Notes: generated from the letters alone by a model not told the origin. Positions 26,960-35,993 are shown, counted from the stretch's first letter. The stretch: 64,000 nucleotides of DNA from Micromonospora costi (GCF_003626655.1 NZ_RBAN01000006.1:1-64000), one strand, 5' to 3'. Made by a program: numbers and translations.

Positions 26960-27050
26960 CCCACGGGGGAGAGACCGCCCAGGAGCACCCGGGGCGGCGC
27001 CGAAGGGGCAAATCCTCCCCGGAACCTCTCAGGCAAAAGGACCTCGTGGG
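26960..27050 (+). promoter_or_regulatory. Glycine riboswitch, single aptamer
   Basis: The hallmark blocks of the gcvT motif are present: GGGGGAGAGACC, GGCGCCGAAGGGGCAA, and GGAACCTCTCAGGCAAAAGG. Outer helix P1 pairs CCCACG (26960-26965) with CGTGGG (27045-27050). No second GCCGAAGGGGCAA block follows, so this is a singlet aptamer, possibly with a short ghost hairpin at 27058-27086. It precedes gcvP by 77 bases and would switch the gene on when glycine is abundant. Confidence 0.92.
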
Positions 27051-27126
27051 CAGGCACTGTGGAGCGCCGTGCGGGCGCGACAGAGGGGGAGGCCGACCTG
27101 TCGACCTCGCCCCGGGAGCGCAGCCC

Positions 27127-29949
27127 ATGACCGCAGAGCAGTTCGCCACCCGTCACATCGGCCCCGGCCCGGACGACGAGCGCCGGATGTTGGAGACCGT
27201 CGGCTACGGCTCGATCGACGAGCTGATGGACGCGGCGATTCCCGAGGTGATCCGCTGGCACGGCACCCTCGACCTGCCGGACCCGGCGACCGAGGCGGAG
27301 GCGCTGGCCGAGCTGCGGGCCCTCGCCGGCCGCAACACCGTCGCCGTGTCCATGATCGGCCTGGGCTACCACGGTACGCACACCCCTGCGGTGATCCGCC
27401 GTAACGTGCTGGAGGACCCGGCCTGGTACACGGCGTACACGCCGTACCAGCCGGAGATCAGCCAGGGCCGGCTGGAGGCGCTGCTGAACTTCCAGACGAT
27501 GGTGACCGACCTGACGGGGCTGGCCACCGCGAACGCGTCGATGCTCGACGAGGGCACGGCCGCGGCCGAGGCGATGACCCTGGCCCGGCGGGCGTCGAAG
27601 AGCAAGAGCCCGGTGTACGTGGTCGACGCCGACGCGCTGCCGCAGACCATCGCGGTGATCGGCAGCCGGGCGGAGCCGCTGGGCATCGAGGTGCGGGTGC
27701 TGGACCTGGACGCCGAGGAGCTGCCCGGCGAGTTCTTCGGCCTGCACCTGCAGTACCCGGGCGCGTCCGGCGCGGTGCGTGACCACGCGCCGCTGGTCGA
27801 GGCGGCCCACGCGGCGGGTGCCCTGGTGACCGTCGCGGCGGACCTGCTGGCGTTGACGCTGCTGCGCCCGCCGGGGGAGATCGGCGCGGACATCGCCGCG
27901 GGCACCACCCAGCGGTTCGGGGTGCCGATGGGCTTCGGCGGCCCGCACGCCGGCTACCTGGCGGTTCGGTCGGGGCTGGAGCGGATGCTGCCGGGCCGGC
28001 TGGTCGGCGTGTCGAAGGACGCGGACGGCAACCCGGCGTACCGGCTGGCGTTGCAGACCCGGGAGCAGCACATCCGGCGGGAGAAGGCGACCAGCAACAT
28101 CTGCACCGCCCAGGTGCTGCTGGCGGTGATGGCCGGCATGTACGCCGTCTACCACGGGCCGGACGGGCTGCGGGCGATCGCCGGGCGCACCCACGGCATG
28201 GCGGTACGGCTCGCGGCGGCGCTGCGCGCCGGTGGCGTCGAGGTCACCGACGTGCCGTTCTTCGACACGGTGAGCGCCGTGGTGCCCGGCCGGGCCGCCG
28301 AGGTGGTGGCCGCCGCCGCGGGGCGGGGGGTGAACCTGCGGCTGGTCGACGCCGACCGGGTGGGTGTCTCCTGCGACGAGACGACCACCGACGCGCACCT
28401 GGCGGCGGTGTGCGCGGCGTTCGGTGTGGCGGGCCCGACCGGTGAGGCCGGGTCGCGGCTGCCGGAGGCGCTGGCGCGTACGTCGGAGTTCCTGACCCAC
28501 CCGGTGTTCAACACCCACCACTCGGAGACGGCGATGCTGCGCTACCTGCGCCGGCTGGCCGACTTCGACTACGCCCTGGACCGGGGCATGATCCCGCTGG
28601 GCTCCTGCACGATGAAGCTGAACGCGACCACCGAGATGGAACCGGTCAGCTGGGCGGAGTTCGCGCACATCCACCCGTTCGCGCCGGCCGAGCAGACCGC
28701 CGGCTACCGGGAGATGATCGGTCAGCTGGAGGGGTGGCTGGCGGAGCTGACCGGGTACGACGCGGTCAGCGTCCAGCCGAACGCCGGGTCGCAGGGTGAG
28801 CTGGCGGGGCTGCTGGCCATCCGCGCGTACCACCGGGACCGGGGCGAGGGGCACCGCGACGTGTGCCTGATCCCGTCGTCGGCGCACGGCACGAACGCGG
28901 CCAGCGCGGTCATGGCCGGGATGCGGGTCGTCGTGGTGGCCTGCGACGCGGAGGGCAACGTCGACCTGGTCGACCTCGACGCGAAGATCGACAAGCACCG
29001 GGACGCGCTCGCCGCGATCATGGTGACGTACCCGTCGACGCACGGGGTGTACGAGACGGGCATCGCGCAGCTGTGCGCGAAGGTGCACGACGCGGGCGGG
29101 CAGGTGTACGTCGACGGCGCGAACCTCAACGCGCTGGTCGGGTTCGCCAAGCCGGGCCGGTTCGGCGCGGACGTGTCGCACCTCAACCTGCACAAGACGT
29201 TCTGCATTCCCCACGGTGGTGGCGGGCCGGGTGTGGGACCGGTGGCGGTGCGGGCGCACCTGGCGCCGTTCCTGCCGGGTGACCCGGGCGGGGCGCACGT
29301 CGACGGGAAGCCGGCGATCTCGGCGGCCCGGTACGGGTCGACGGGGATCCTGCCGATCCCGTGGGCGTACCTGCGGATGATGGGCGCGTCGGGGCTGACC
29401 CGGGCCACGGGGGTGGCGGTGCTGGCGGCGAACTACGTGGCGGCGCGGCTGCGCAACCACTTCCCGGTGCTGTACGCGGGCAACAAGGGCCTCGTCGCGC
29501 ACGAGTGCATCCTGGACCTGCGGCCGCTGACGAAGGCGACCGGTGTGAGCGTGGACGATGTGGCGAAGCGGCTCATCGACTACGGCTTCCACGCGCCGAC
29601 GATGTCGTTCCCGGTGGCGGGGACGCTGATGGTGGAGCCGACCGAGAGCGAGGACCTGGCCGAGCTGGACCGGTTCTGCGAGGCGATGATCGCGATCCGG
29701 GCGGAGATCGACAAGGTGGGCGCCGGGGAGTGGCCGGCCGGGGACAACCCGCTCGCGAACGCGCCGCACACCGCGGCGATGGTCAGCGGTGACGAGTGGC
29801 CGCACCCGTACCCGCGGTCGGTGGGCGCGTACCCGGCCGGGGTGGACCGGCTGGGCAAGTACTGGCCGCCGGTGCGGCGGATCGACGGCGCGTACGGCGA
29901 CCGGAACCTGGTCTGCTCCTGCCCGTCGCCGGAGGCGTTCGAGAGCTGA
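27127..29949 (+). CDS. gcvP: Glycine dehydrogenase (decarboxylating), P protein
   Basis: PLP enzyme of 940 residues that decarboxylates glycine and loads the aminomethyl group onto GcvH. It is a single-chain P protein (fused P1 and P2 halves). The PLP lysine is in HLNLHKTFCIPHGGGGPGVGPV near residue 700. N-terminal FATRHIGPG and PLGSCTMKLN are also typical. Start ATG 27127 has GGGAG eight bases upstream. Expression is under the glycine riboswitch. Confidence 0.96.
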   Translation: MTAEQFATRHIGPGPDDERRMLETVGYGSIDELMDAAIPEVIRWHGTLDLPDPATEAEALAELRALAGRNTVAVSMIGLGYHGTHTPAVIRRNVLEDPAWYTAYTPYQPEISQGRLEALLNFQTMVTDLTGLATANASMLDEGTAAAEAMTLARRASKSKSPVYVVDADALPQTIAVIGSRAEPLGIEVRVLDLDAEELPGEFFGLHLQYPGASGAVRDHAPLVEAAHAAGALVTVAADLLALTLLRPPGEIGADIAAGTTQRFGVPMGFGGPHAGYLAVRSGLERMLPGRLVGVSKDADGNPAYRLALQTREQHIRREKATSNICTAQVLLAVMAGMYAVYHGPDGLRAIAGRTHGMAVRLAAALRAGGVEVTDVPFFDTVSAVVPGRAAEVVAAAAGRGVNLRLVDADRVGVSCDETTTDAHLAAVCAAFGVAGPTGEAGSRLPEALARTSEFLTHPVFNTHHSETAMLRYLRRLADFDYALDRGMIPLGSCTMKLNATTEMEPVSWAEFAHIHPFAPAEQTAGYREMIGQLEGWLAELTGYDAVSVQPNAGSQGELAGLLAIRAYHRDRGEGHRDVCLIPSSAHGTNAASAVMAGMRVVVVACDAEGNVDLVDLDAKIDKHRDALAAIMVTYPSTHGVYETGIAQLCAKVHDAGGQVYVDGANLNALVGFAKPGRFGADVSHLNLHKTFCIPHGGGGPGVGPVAVRAHLAPFLPGDPGGAHVDGKPAISAARYGSTGILPIPWAYLRMMGASGLTRATGVAVLAANYVAARLRNHFPVLYAGNKGLVAHECILDLRPLTKATGVSVDDVAKRLIDYGFHAPTMSFPVAGTLMVEPTESEDLAELDRFCEAMIAIRAEIDKVGAGEWPAGDNPLANAPHTAAMVSGDEWPHPYPRSVGAYPAGVDRLGKYWPPVRRIDGAYGDRNLVCSCPSPEAFES

Positions 29950-30064
29950 CCGGTGTGCGCCGGGGCGGTGTTCGCGCCGCCCCGGCGGCGTCGACCTGGG
30001 CGTGGTGGTCCCGGACCGGGGGACTAGCCTGGTCGACGATCGTCTGGTGACTCAGCGTGGTCGG

Positions 30065-30265
30065 TCAGGCGACGAGGGCGTGGCGGGCGGGCCCGCGGTG
30101 CGGGGCGATGCTGCGGCCGTCGGGGAGTAGCTCGCCGGTGTCCTCGAAGACGATGACACCGTTGCAGAGCAGGCTCCAGCCCTGCTCAGGGAAGCAGGCG
30201 ATGACCCGTGCGGCTTCCCTGTCGGTGGCATCAGCGGAGGGGCAGGTGGGTTGGTGCTGGCACAT
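30065..30265 (-). CDS. DUF5999 small protein
   Basis: A 66-residue protein beginning MCQHQPTCPSADATDREAAR and containing EQGWSLLCNGVIVFEDTGEL, which matches a small family I know from Streptomyces and relatives. Three cysteines and one His in the first ~9 residues suggest metal binding. GGAG sits seven bases before ATG 30265. The function is unknown. It is divergent from pabB. Confidence 0.8.
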   Translation of the reverse strand: MCQHQPTCPSADATDREAARVIACFPEQGWSLLCNGVIVFEDTGELLPDGRSIAPHRGPARHALVA

Positions 30266-30305
30266 CGGGTTCTCCGGACTGTGGGGGCACTGTGTCATGG
30301 TTCAC

Positions 30306-30392
30306 ATGACCAGTGACGCACAGTACCAAGCGAAAGTGGCCGGCATCGAGCAGGAGTACGCGTGCGGGGCGGGAAATCCGCTGAACGGATGA
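30306..30392 (+). CDS. Candidate 28-residue peptide upstream of pabB
   Basis: A short frame from ATG 30306 (or 30297, adding three residues) encodes MTSDAQYQAKVAGIEQEYAC and then GAGNPLNG. Its TGA overlaps an in-frame pabB ATG at 30389 as ATGA. Third-position G+C is about 75%, lower than the neighbours. It could be a leader peptide, a small protein, or chance. Confidence 0.35.
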   Translation: MTSDAQYQAKVAGIEQEYACGAGNPLNG

Positions 30393-31591
30393 GGCAGATA
30401 GGGCCGGACGGCGTGGACACGCTCCCATTACTTACTGTTGTCAATGTGCCGGCGGCGCCCGCCGGCTGCCGCCGTACGCTGGTCGAACGGGCCCGCTGGG
30501 AGTGGCGCCCGGCCGACGGCGGTGACCCGGCCGTCGCCGCACAGGAGTTCCTGGCCGCCCACGGGCTGCCGCTGGACGACCTGGCCCGCCCCGCGGCCGG
30601 CCACGATCCCACCGGCCCGTGTGGCGCCGCCCTGTACGTCTCGGCGGCGGCCGGCGCGCTGCTGGCCGGCGCGCCGCCCGGGGCCGCGACCCCGACGCCC
30701 GCCCTGCCGGACGTCGCCGTGGTGGTCTACGGCCACGCCGACGCGAGACGCGTACGCCCGGCGTCCCCGGCGGCCGGCCCGTGGCGGCTCGGCGACTGGG
30801 CCGAGAGCTGGACCCCGGCCGAGCACGCCGCGGCCGTCGAGGCGGTGCGCGAGGCCATCGCCCGCGGCGACGTCTACCAGGTCAACGTCGTGGGCCACGC
30901 CTGCGCCCGGTACGCCGGCGACCCGCTGCCGGCGCTCGCGCGCCTCGGCGCGCTGCCCGGCGCCCGCTACGGCGGCACCCTGACCGGTGCGGGCTGGGCG
31001 ATCGGCTGCGCCTCCCCGGAGACGCTGGTCGAGCTGACCGGAGGGCGGCTCGTCACCCGCCCGATCAAGGGCACCCGGCCGGCCACCGCCGCCGGCGCCC
31101 GTGAGCTGCTGGCCAGCGCGAAGGAACGCGCCGAACACGTGATGATCGTCGACCTGGAGCGCAACGACCTGGCCCGCGTCGCCCGCACCGGCACGGTGCG
31201 GGTGGACGAGCTGTTCGCGGTACGCCGGTGGTGCGACCTGTGGCAGGCCGAGTCGACGGTGTCCGCGGCGGTCGCCGACGGGCTCGGCCTCGCGGACCTG
31301 CTGCGCGCCGTCTGCCCCGGTGGGTCGGTCACCGGCGCCCCGAAACGCGCCGCCCTGGACCGCATCGCGGCGCTCGAACCGGTCGGGCGCGGCGCCGGCA
31401 TGGGCGCCCTCGGCTGGGTCGCCCCCGGCCGGATCGACCTGGGGTTGACCATCCGCACCGCCGCCGCCGACGCCGAGCGGGTGCACGTGTGGGCCGGCGG
31501 CGGCATCACCTGGGGCAGCGACCCCGAGGCCGAGGTCGCGGAGGCCGCCGCGAAGAGCGCGCCCGTGCGGGCCGCCCTCGCCGGCCGCTGA
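30362..31591 (+). CDS. pabB: Aminodeoxychorismate synthase component I
   Basis: Chorismate-binding enzyme of up to 409 residues that makes 4-amino-4-deoxychorismate for folate. The family core is present: RGDVYQVNVVGHACARY, RPIKGTRPAT, HVMIVDLERNDLARV, CPGGSVTGAPKRAAL, GLTIRTAA. The start is uncertain. GTG 30362 has GGAG five bases upstream, while ATG 30389 is coupled (ATGA) to the short frame before it. No pabA or pabC is adjacent. Confidence 0.85.
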   Translation: MRGGKSAERMRQIGPDGVDTLPLLTVVNVPAAPAGCRRTLVERARWEWRPADGGDPAVAAQEFLAAHGLPLDDLARPAAGHDPTGPCGAALYVSAAAGALLAGAPPGAATPTPALPDVAVVVYGHADARRVRPASPAAGPWRLGDWAESWTPAEHAAAVEAVREAIARGDVYQVNVVGHACARYAGDPLPALARLGALPGARYGGTLTGAGWAIGCASPETLVELTGGRLVTRPIKGTRPATAAGARELLASAKERAEHVMIVDLERNDLARVARTGTVRVDELFAVRRWCDLWQAESTVSAAVADGLGLADLLRAVCPGGSVTGAPKRAALDRIAALEPVGRGAGMGALGWVAPGRIDLGLTIRTAAADAERVHVWAGGGITWGSDPEAEVAEAAAKSAPVRAALAGR

Positions 31592-31714
31592 CCCGCCCTG
31601 GCCGAGGGCTGCCGGCGGCGCGGGCGTGGCCGCGTGGTCCGTGCGGCGGCCGTCGCGGTGAGGGGCGAGAGCGCCAACCGTGGTGGGCGGTGCCGACGGG
31701 GCCGTCTTTCGCCG

Positions 31715-31764
31715 CGAGCGTGATGCCTCAGCGTCACAAATATGCCTGTGAGGCATCACGCTCG
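31715..31764. repeat. Perfect 16-bp inverted repeat between convergent genes
   Basis: CGAGCGTGATGCCTCA (31715-31730) is exactly complementary to 31749-31764 across an 18-base loop. Two smaller hairpins are possible as alternatives: GTGATGC/GCGTCAC at 31719-31736 and ATGCCT/AGGCAT at 31742-31756. It lies between the convergent pabB and pip genes, so a bidirectional terminator is the simplest reading. The length and alternative folds are unusual. Confidence 0.75.
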
Positions 31765-31832
31765 TGAGGAGACCTGCGGCCGGTAGGCCGACCGGGAGCG
31801 GCCGGCTCCGAGCCGGCCCGGCGGCGGCCGGC

Positions 31833-32783
31833 TCAGCGGCGGGTGGCGAAGCCGTCGAGGGCGGCGAGCACCTTGTCTCCGATGCCGTGGCCGGCGCCGT
31901 GCCCGGCGCTCTCGACCAGGTCCAGCCGGGCGTCCGGCCAGGACCGTGCCAGCTGCCAGGGGATGTCGGCGGGACTGCTCACGTCCAGGCGCCCGTGCAC
32001 CAGGACACCCGGGATGCCGGCGAGCCGTCCCGCCTCACGCAGCAGCTGGCCGTCGGGCAGGAAGGCGGCATGCCGCCAGTAGTGGGTGACCAGCCGGGCC
32101 GACAGCATCCGGAACTCGGGGTCGTCGAAGCGGGGATCGGGACGCCACCCGGGCACCGTGCGGACGTGGGTGTCGTCCCAGGCGCACCAGTCGCGGGCCG
32201 CCCGCTCGCGGACCGCCGGGTCCGGATCGGCCAGCAGCCGGGCGTACGCGTCGACCAGGTCGCCGTCGCGTTCGTCCGCCGGTACGCCGTCACGGAACCG
32301 GGCCCACTCGGCCGGGAAGAGCCGGCCCATGTCCCGGGTGATCCAGGTGACCTCCCGGCGGCTCGTGGTGACGACGCTGAACAGCACCAGCTCGCTGACC
32401 CGGTCGGGGTGCCGCTGGGCGTACGCGAGCCCGAGCGTGGACCCCCACGAGGCGCCGAGCACCAGCCACCGGTCCACGCCGAGGTGCGCGCGCAGCCGCT
32501 CGATGTCGGCCACGAGGTGACCCGTGGTGTTGACCGACAGGTCCACGGCCGGGTCGGCGGCGTGCGGGCGGCTGCGGCCGCAGCCACGCTGGTCGAACAG
32601 CACCACCCGGTAGCGGTCCGGGTCGAAGTAGCGCCGCCACCCGGCCGTGGCCCCGGAGCCGGGGCCGCCGTGCAGCACCACGGCGGGTTTGCCGTCGGGG
32701 TTGCCGCAGGTCTCCCAGTACACGAGCTGACCGTCGCCGACGTCGAGCAGGCCGTGCGCGTACGGCTCCACCGCTGGGTACAT
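31833..32783 (-). CDS. pip: Proline iminopeptidase (alpha/beta hydrolase, S33)
   Basis: A 316-residue cytosolic enzyme that removes N-terminal proline from peptides. It has the oxyanion motif LHGGPGSG, nucleophile Ser in GASWGSTLGL, Asp in HGRLDVSSP and the last His in ESAGHGAGHG. It is divergent from a MarR gene, with 41 bases between, and may be its target. Its start region faces a palindromic operator. Confidence 0.92.
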   Translation of the reverse strand: MYPAVEPYAHGLLDVGDGQLVYWETCGNPDGKPAVVLHGGPGSGATAGWRRYFDPDRYRVVLFDQRGCGRSRPHAADPAVDLSVNTTGHLVADIERLRAHLGVDRWLVLGASWGSTLGLAYAQRHPDRVSELVLFSVVTTSRREVTWITRDMGRLFPAEWARFRDGVPADERDGDLVDAYARLLADPDPAVRERAARDWCAWDDTHVRTVPGWRPDPRFDDPEFRMLSARLVTHYWRHAAFLPDGQLLREAGRLAGIPGVLVHGRLDVSSPADIPWQLARSWPDARLDLVESAGHGAGHGIGDKVLAALDGFATRR

Positions 32784-32801
32784 CCGTCCTCCCTCAGATA
32801 C

Positions 32802-32818
32802 AACAGCGCTGTTACATT
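32802..32818. promoter_or_regulatory. MarR operator overlapping a leaderless promoter
   Basis: The 12-bp palindrome AACAGCGCTGTT (32802-32813) lies in the 41-bp gap between pip and the marR gene. It touches TACATT (32813-32818), which ends six bases before GTG 32825 and fits a leaderless -10 box. Binding here would repress marR and probably pip. Confidence 0.55.
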
Positions 32819-32824
32819 AGCGGG

Positions 32825-33313
32825 GTGACCGAGGTGCCGGACCGGGAGGCGGTGGGGACGTTGCTGCGGCACGTCCTCGAGGTGCTCGACGGCGACGTGG
32901 CCGCCGTCTACGCCGAGCGCGGGTTGGCGGACTACCGTCCCCGCTTCTCGCCGCCGCTGCGGGTGCTGGTCGCCGACGGGCCGCTGCCGATCCGCGACCT
33001 GGCCCGCCGGGTGGGGGTCACCCACTCGGCGGCCAGCCAGACGGTGGCGCAGATGGCCCGGGCGGGGCTGGTCGAGCTGACCCCGGGGGCCGACGCCCGG
33101 CAGCGGATCGTGCACCTGGGCGCCCGGGCGCGGGAGCTGCTGCCGGTCGTCGAGGCGGAGTGGGCGGCCACGTCGGCGGCCATGCGCGGCCTGGACGACG
33201 AACTGCCGGTGCCGTTGGCCGAGATGCTGCACGCGGTGCTCGACGCCGTACGCCGCCGGTCCCTGCGCCAGCGCATCGCCGACGCCGGCCTGCCCACGCC
33301 GCCCCCGGCCTGA
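32825..33313 (+). CDS. MarR-family transcriptional regulator
   Basis: A 162-residue winged-helix protein: PIRDLARRVGVTHSAASQTVAQMARAGLVEL for recognition and PGADARQRIVHLGARA for the wing. It is divergent from pip and probably controls itself and pip through the 32802-32813 palindrome. No Shine-Dalgarno is visible; the start appears leaderless. Confidence 0.85.
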   Translation: MTEVPDREAVGTLLRHVLEVLDGDVAAVYAERGLADYRPRFSPPLRVLVADGPLPIRDLARRVGVTHSAASQTVAQMARAGLVELTPGADARQRIVHLGARARELLPVVEAEWAATSAAMRGLDDELPVPLAEMLHAVLDAVRRRSLRQRIADAGLPTPPPA

Positions 33314-33377
33314 CCGGCCGACCGCGCGCACCCCCGGGCCGGCAGCCCCGTGTCGCGCCGCCGGCCCGAGGCCGCGG

Positions 33378-34190
33378 TCAGCGACTCAGCTGGCGGTAGC
33401 GGCGCACCGACAGGGGCAGGAACACCGCGACGAGCAGCACCGGCCAGGCGACCGCCAGGGCCACGGCGTGCTGCGCCGCGAAGGAGTCGCCACCCCAGCC
33501 GGGGTTGCCGAACAGTTCCCGGCAGGCGGCCACGGTGGCCGACAGAGGGTTCCACTCGGCGATCGGGGCGAGCCAGCCGGGCATGGTCTGCGGGGCCACG
33601 AACGCGTTGGAGGTGAACCCGACCGGCCACACCAGGATCTGCAGGACCATGACCGACTCCGGGCGGCGCAGCACCAGCGCCAGGTGGATGCCCACCCAGA
33701 TCAGCGCCACCCGCAACAGCAGCAGCAGCCCCACGGCCGCCAGGGCGTGGGCCAGGCCGTTGCGCCACTGCCAGCCGACCAGCCACCCGCAGGCCAGCAT
33801 CACGGCCAGACCGGCGGCGGAGTGCAGCAGGTCGGCGAGGGCCCGCCCGGTGACGACGGCGGACCGCGCCATCGGCAGCGACCGGAACCGGTCGGTGACC
33901 CCGCGCGCCGCGTCGGCGGCCACCGCGGCGTAGCTGGCCTCGACACCGAAGGCCATGGTCATCGCGAACATGCCGGGCAGCAGGAACTCCCGGTAGTCGC
34001 CGCCGCCGGGCACGGCGATCGCGCCGCCGAACAGGTAGCCGAACATCAGCACCATGAGCACCGGGAACAGCAGCCCGATGATCAGCTCGGCGGGTTGGCG
34101 GGCCCAGTGGCTCATCGACCGGCCGGTCAGCACCAGCGTGTCGGAGACCGCCCAGCGCAGGCGGCGCGGCGCGAGGGAGAGGGTGCTCAC
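33378..34190 (-). CDS. ABC-2 type exporter permease, DrrB-like
   Basis: A 270-residue membrane protein with six hydrophobic segments and the ABC-2 signature near the C-terminus (NPLSATVAACRELFGNP). A drug or lipid exporter subunit that works with the ATPase gene just upstream, which it overlaps as GTGA. GGAGGTGG lies before GTG 34190. The substrate is unknown; the daunorubicin name is only a family label. Confidence 0.88.
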   Translation of the reverse strand: MSTLSLAPRRLRWAVSDTLVLTGRSMSHWARQPAELIIGLLFPVLMVLMFGYLFGGAIAVPGGGDYREFLLPGMFAMTMAFGVEASYAAVAADAARGVTDRFRSLPMARSAVVTGRALADLLHSAAGLAVMLACGWLVGWQWRNGLAHALAAVGLLLLLRVALIWVGIHLALVLRRPESVMVLQILVWPVGFTSNAFVAPQTMPGWLAPIAEWNPLSATVAACRELFGNPGWGGDSFAAQHAVALAVAWPVLLVAVFLPLSVRRYRQLSR

Positions 34191-35146
34191 GCGGCCACCT
34201 CCGCCCGCTCGCCGGTGAGGCGCAGGAACACCTCGTCGAGGGTGGGGCGGCGCACCGCCACGTCGGCCACGCCGACCCCGGCCTCGTCCAGTGCCCGCAG
34301 CACCGCGGTGAGGGCCGCGACCCGGTCGGTGATCGGGACGCTGATCCGCAGCGCGGCCGGGTCGAGGTCGCACGGGGCGGTGAGCGCCGCACTGACCGTC
34401 GCGGCGGCCCGGGTCAGGTCGGCGGTGTGGTGCAGCAGCACGTCCAACCGGTCGCCACCGAGGCCGTCCTTGAGTCGTTCCGGGGTGCCCTCGGCGACGA
34501 CGCGGCCGGCGTCGACCACGGCGACGGTGTCGGCGAGCTGGTCGGCCTCCTCCAGGTACTGGGTGGTCAGCAGGACGGTGGTGCCGTCGGCCACCAGCGC
34601 GCGCAGCGCGTCCCACACCTCGCTGCGCGCCCGCGGGTCGAGCCCGGTGGTGGGCTCGTCGAGGAACAGCACCGGTGGGGCGAGGAGGAGGCTCGCGGCC
34701 AGGTCCAGGCGTCGGCGCATCCCACCGGAGTAGCCGGACACCGGCCGCGACGTTGCGGCGGTGAGCCCGAACCGGTCCAGCAGGTCGTCGGCCCGGGCCC
34801 GCGCCGCGCGCCGGGACAGGTGGTGCAGCCGGCCGAACAGGGTGAGGTTCTGCCGGCCGGTGAGCACGTCGTCGACGGCCGCGTGCTGCCCGACGAGACC
34901 GATCGCGGCGCGTACCCGGTCGGGGTGGCGGGTCACGTCGTGCCCGGCGACGCGGGCCCGTCCCGCGTCGGGGCGCAGCAGGGTGGTGAGGACCCGCACC
35001 GCCGTGGTCTTGCCCGCCCCGTTGGGGCCGAGCAGCCCGCAGACGGCGCCGGCCGGCACGGACAGGTCGAGCCCGGCCAGGGCCTCGGTGTCGCCGTACC
35101 GCTTGCGCAGTCCTTCGGCCTCGACGGCCGGTGATCCGGTGTGCAT
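34187..35146 (-). CDS. ABC exporter ATPase, DrrA family
   Basis: A 319-residue ATPase: Walker A GPNGAGKTT, signature YSGGMRRRLDLAASLL, Walker B LFLDEPTTGLD, and a DrrA-type C-terminal extension (~220-319). It couples ATP hydrolysis to export through the permease. GGAGGG precedes ATG 35146. It is divergent from a TetR gene whose operator-like repeats lie between. Confidence 0.92.
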   Translation of the reverse strand: MHTGSPAVEAEGLRKRYGDTEALAGLDLSVPAGAVCGLLGPNGAGKTTAVRVLTTLLRPDAGRARVAGHDVTRHPDRVRAAIGLVGQHAAVDDVLTGRQNLTLFGRLHHLSRRAARARADDLLDRFGLTAATSRPVSGYSGGMRRRLDLAASLLLAPPVLFLDEPTTGLDPRARSEVWDALRALVADGTTVLLTTQYLEEADQLADTVAVVDAGRVVAEGTPERLKDGLGGDRLDVLLHHTADLTRAAATVSAALTAPCDLDPAALRISVPITDRVAALTAVLRALDEAGVGVADVAVRRPTLDEVFLRLTGERAEVAA

Positions 35147-35171
35147 GGGCGTGTCCCTCCGCGTCGTTTAC

Positions 35172-35196
35172 CGTACGCCGTACCGTACAGCGTACG
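35172..35196. promoter_or_regulatory. TetR operator candidate
   Basis: CGTACGC (35172-35178) and GCGTACG (35190-35196) form an inverted repeat with an 11-base spacer that itself contains CGTAC. It lies in the 76-bp gap between the DrrAB-type exporter and the divergent tetR gene, the usual place for autoregulated TetR binding. Confidence 0.6.
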
Positions 35197-35222
35197 ACGA
35201 GAGCGGCGGTAGAGTCCGGGAC

Positions 35223-35993
35223 GTGACCACGGAGTACAGCGGCACCGGCGACCCGGCCCGCAGCCTCGCCCTGCTGTGGCGCACCCGCGAACCGGCCAGC
35301 CGACGGGGCCGCACCGACCTGACCGTCGACCGGATCGTCCGGGCCGCCGTCGACGTCGCCGACACCGAGGGACTCGCCGCGCTGTCCATGCGCCGCGTGG
35401 CCGAACGCCTCGGCGTGGGCACCATGTCGCTCTACACCCATGTCCCCGGCAAGGGCGAACTGCTCGACCTGATGCTCGACACCGTCTACGGCGAAACCCT
35501 CGCCGAACCCGACCCGACCGACGGGTGGCGCGCCCGGCTGGAACACCTCGCCCGCGAGTCCTGGGCGCTGTACCTGCGCCACCCGTGGCTGCTGCAGGTC
35601 GCCACCACCCGCCCCCCGCTGGGCCCCAACCTGATCGCCCGCTACGAACGCGAACTGCGGGCCGTGGACGGCATCGGCCTCACCGACCTCGAGATGGACG
35701 GCGTCGTCACCCTCGTCGGCGGGTTCGTCCACGGCGCCGTCCGCGGCGCCGTCGAGCAGGCCCAGGCCGCCGAACGCACCGGCATGACCGAGGAACAGTG
35801 GTGGCAGGCGCACGCCCCGTACCTGGAAAAGGCCATGGACCCGCGCCGCTTCCCCCTCGCCGCCCGGGTCGGCCAGGCGGCCGGGGAGGAGTACCAGGCC
35901 GCCGCCGACCCGGTACGGGCGTTCGAGTTCGGCCTCGCCCGCATCCTCGACGGCATCGAGGTGCTCGTCCACGACCGGCACCCCGCCGGATAA
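35223..35993 (+). CDS. TetR-family regulator
   Basis: A 256-residue protein. The HTH is AALSMRRVAERLGVGTMSLYTHVPGKGELLDLML. The rest is a ligand-binding domain with a conserved Trp-rich middle (ESWALYLRHPWLLQV). It probably represses the divergent ABC exporter. GTG 35223 is the likely start. Confidence 0.88.
   Translation: MTTEYSGTGDPARSLALLWRTREPASRRGRTDLTVDRIVRAAVDVADTEGLAALSMRRVAERLGVGTMSLYTHVPGKGELLDLMLDTVYGETLAEPDPTDGWRARLEHLARESWALYLRHPWLLQVATTRPPLGPNLIARYERELRAVDGIGLTDLEMDGVVTLVGGFVHGAVRGAVEQAQAAERTGMTEEQWWQAHAPYLEKAMDPRRFPLAARVGQAAGEEYQAAADPVRAFEFGLARILDGIEVLVHDRHPAG

Noticed and set aside
27051..27126. Second glycine aptamer after the riboswitch
   Set aside because: The GCCGAAGGGGCAA and CTCTCAGGCAAAAGG blocks are not repeated.
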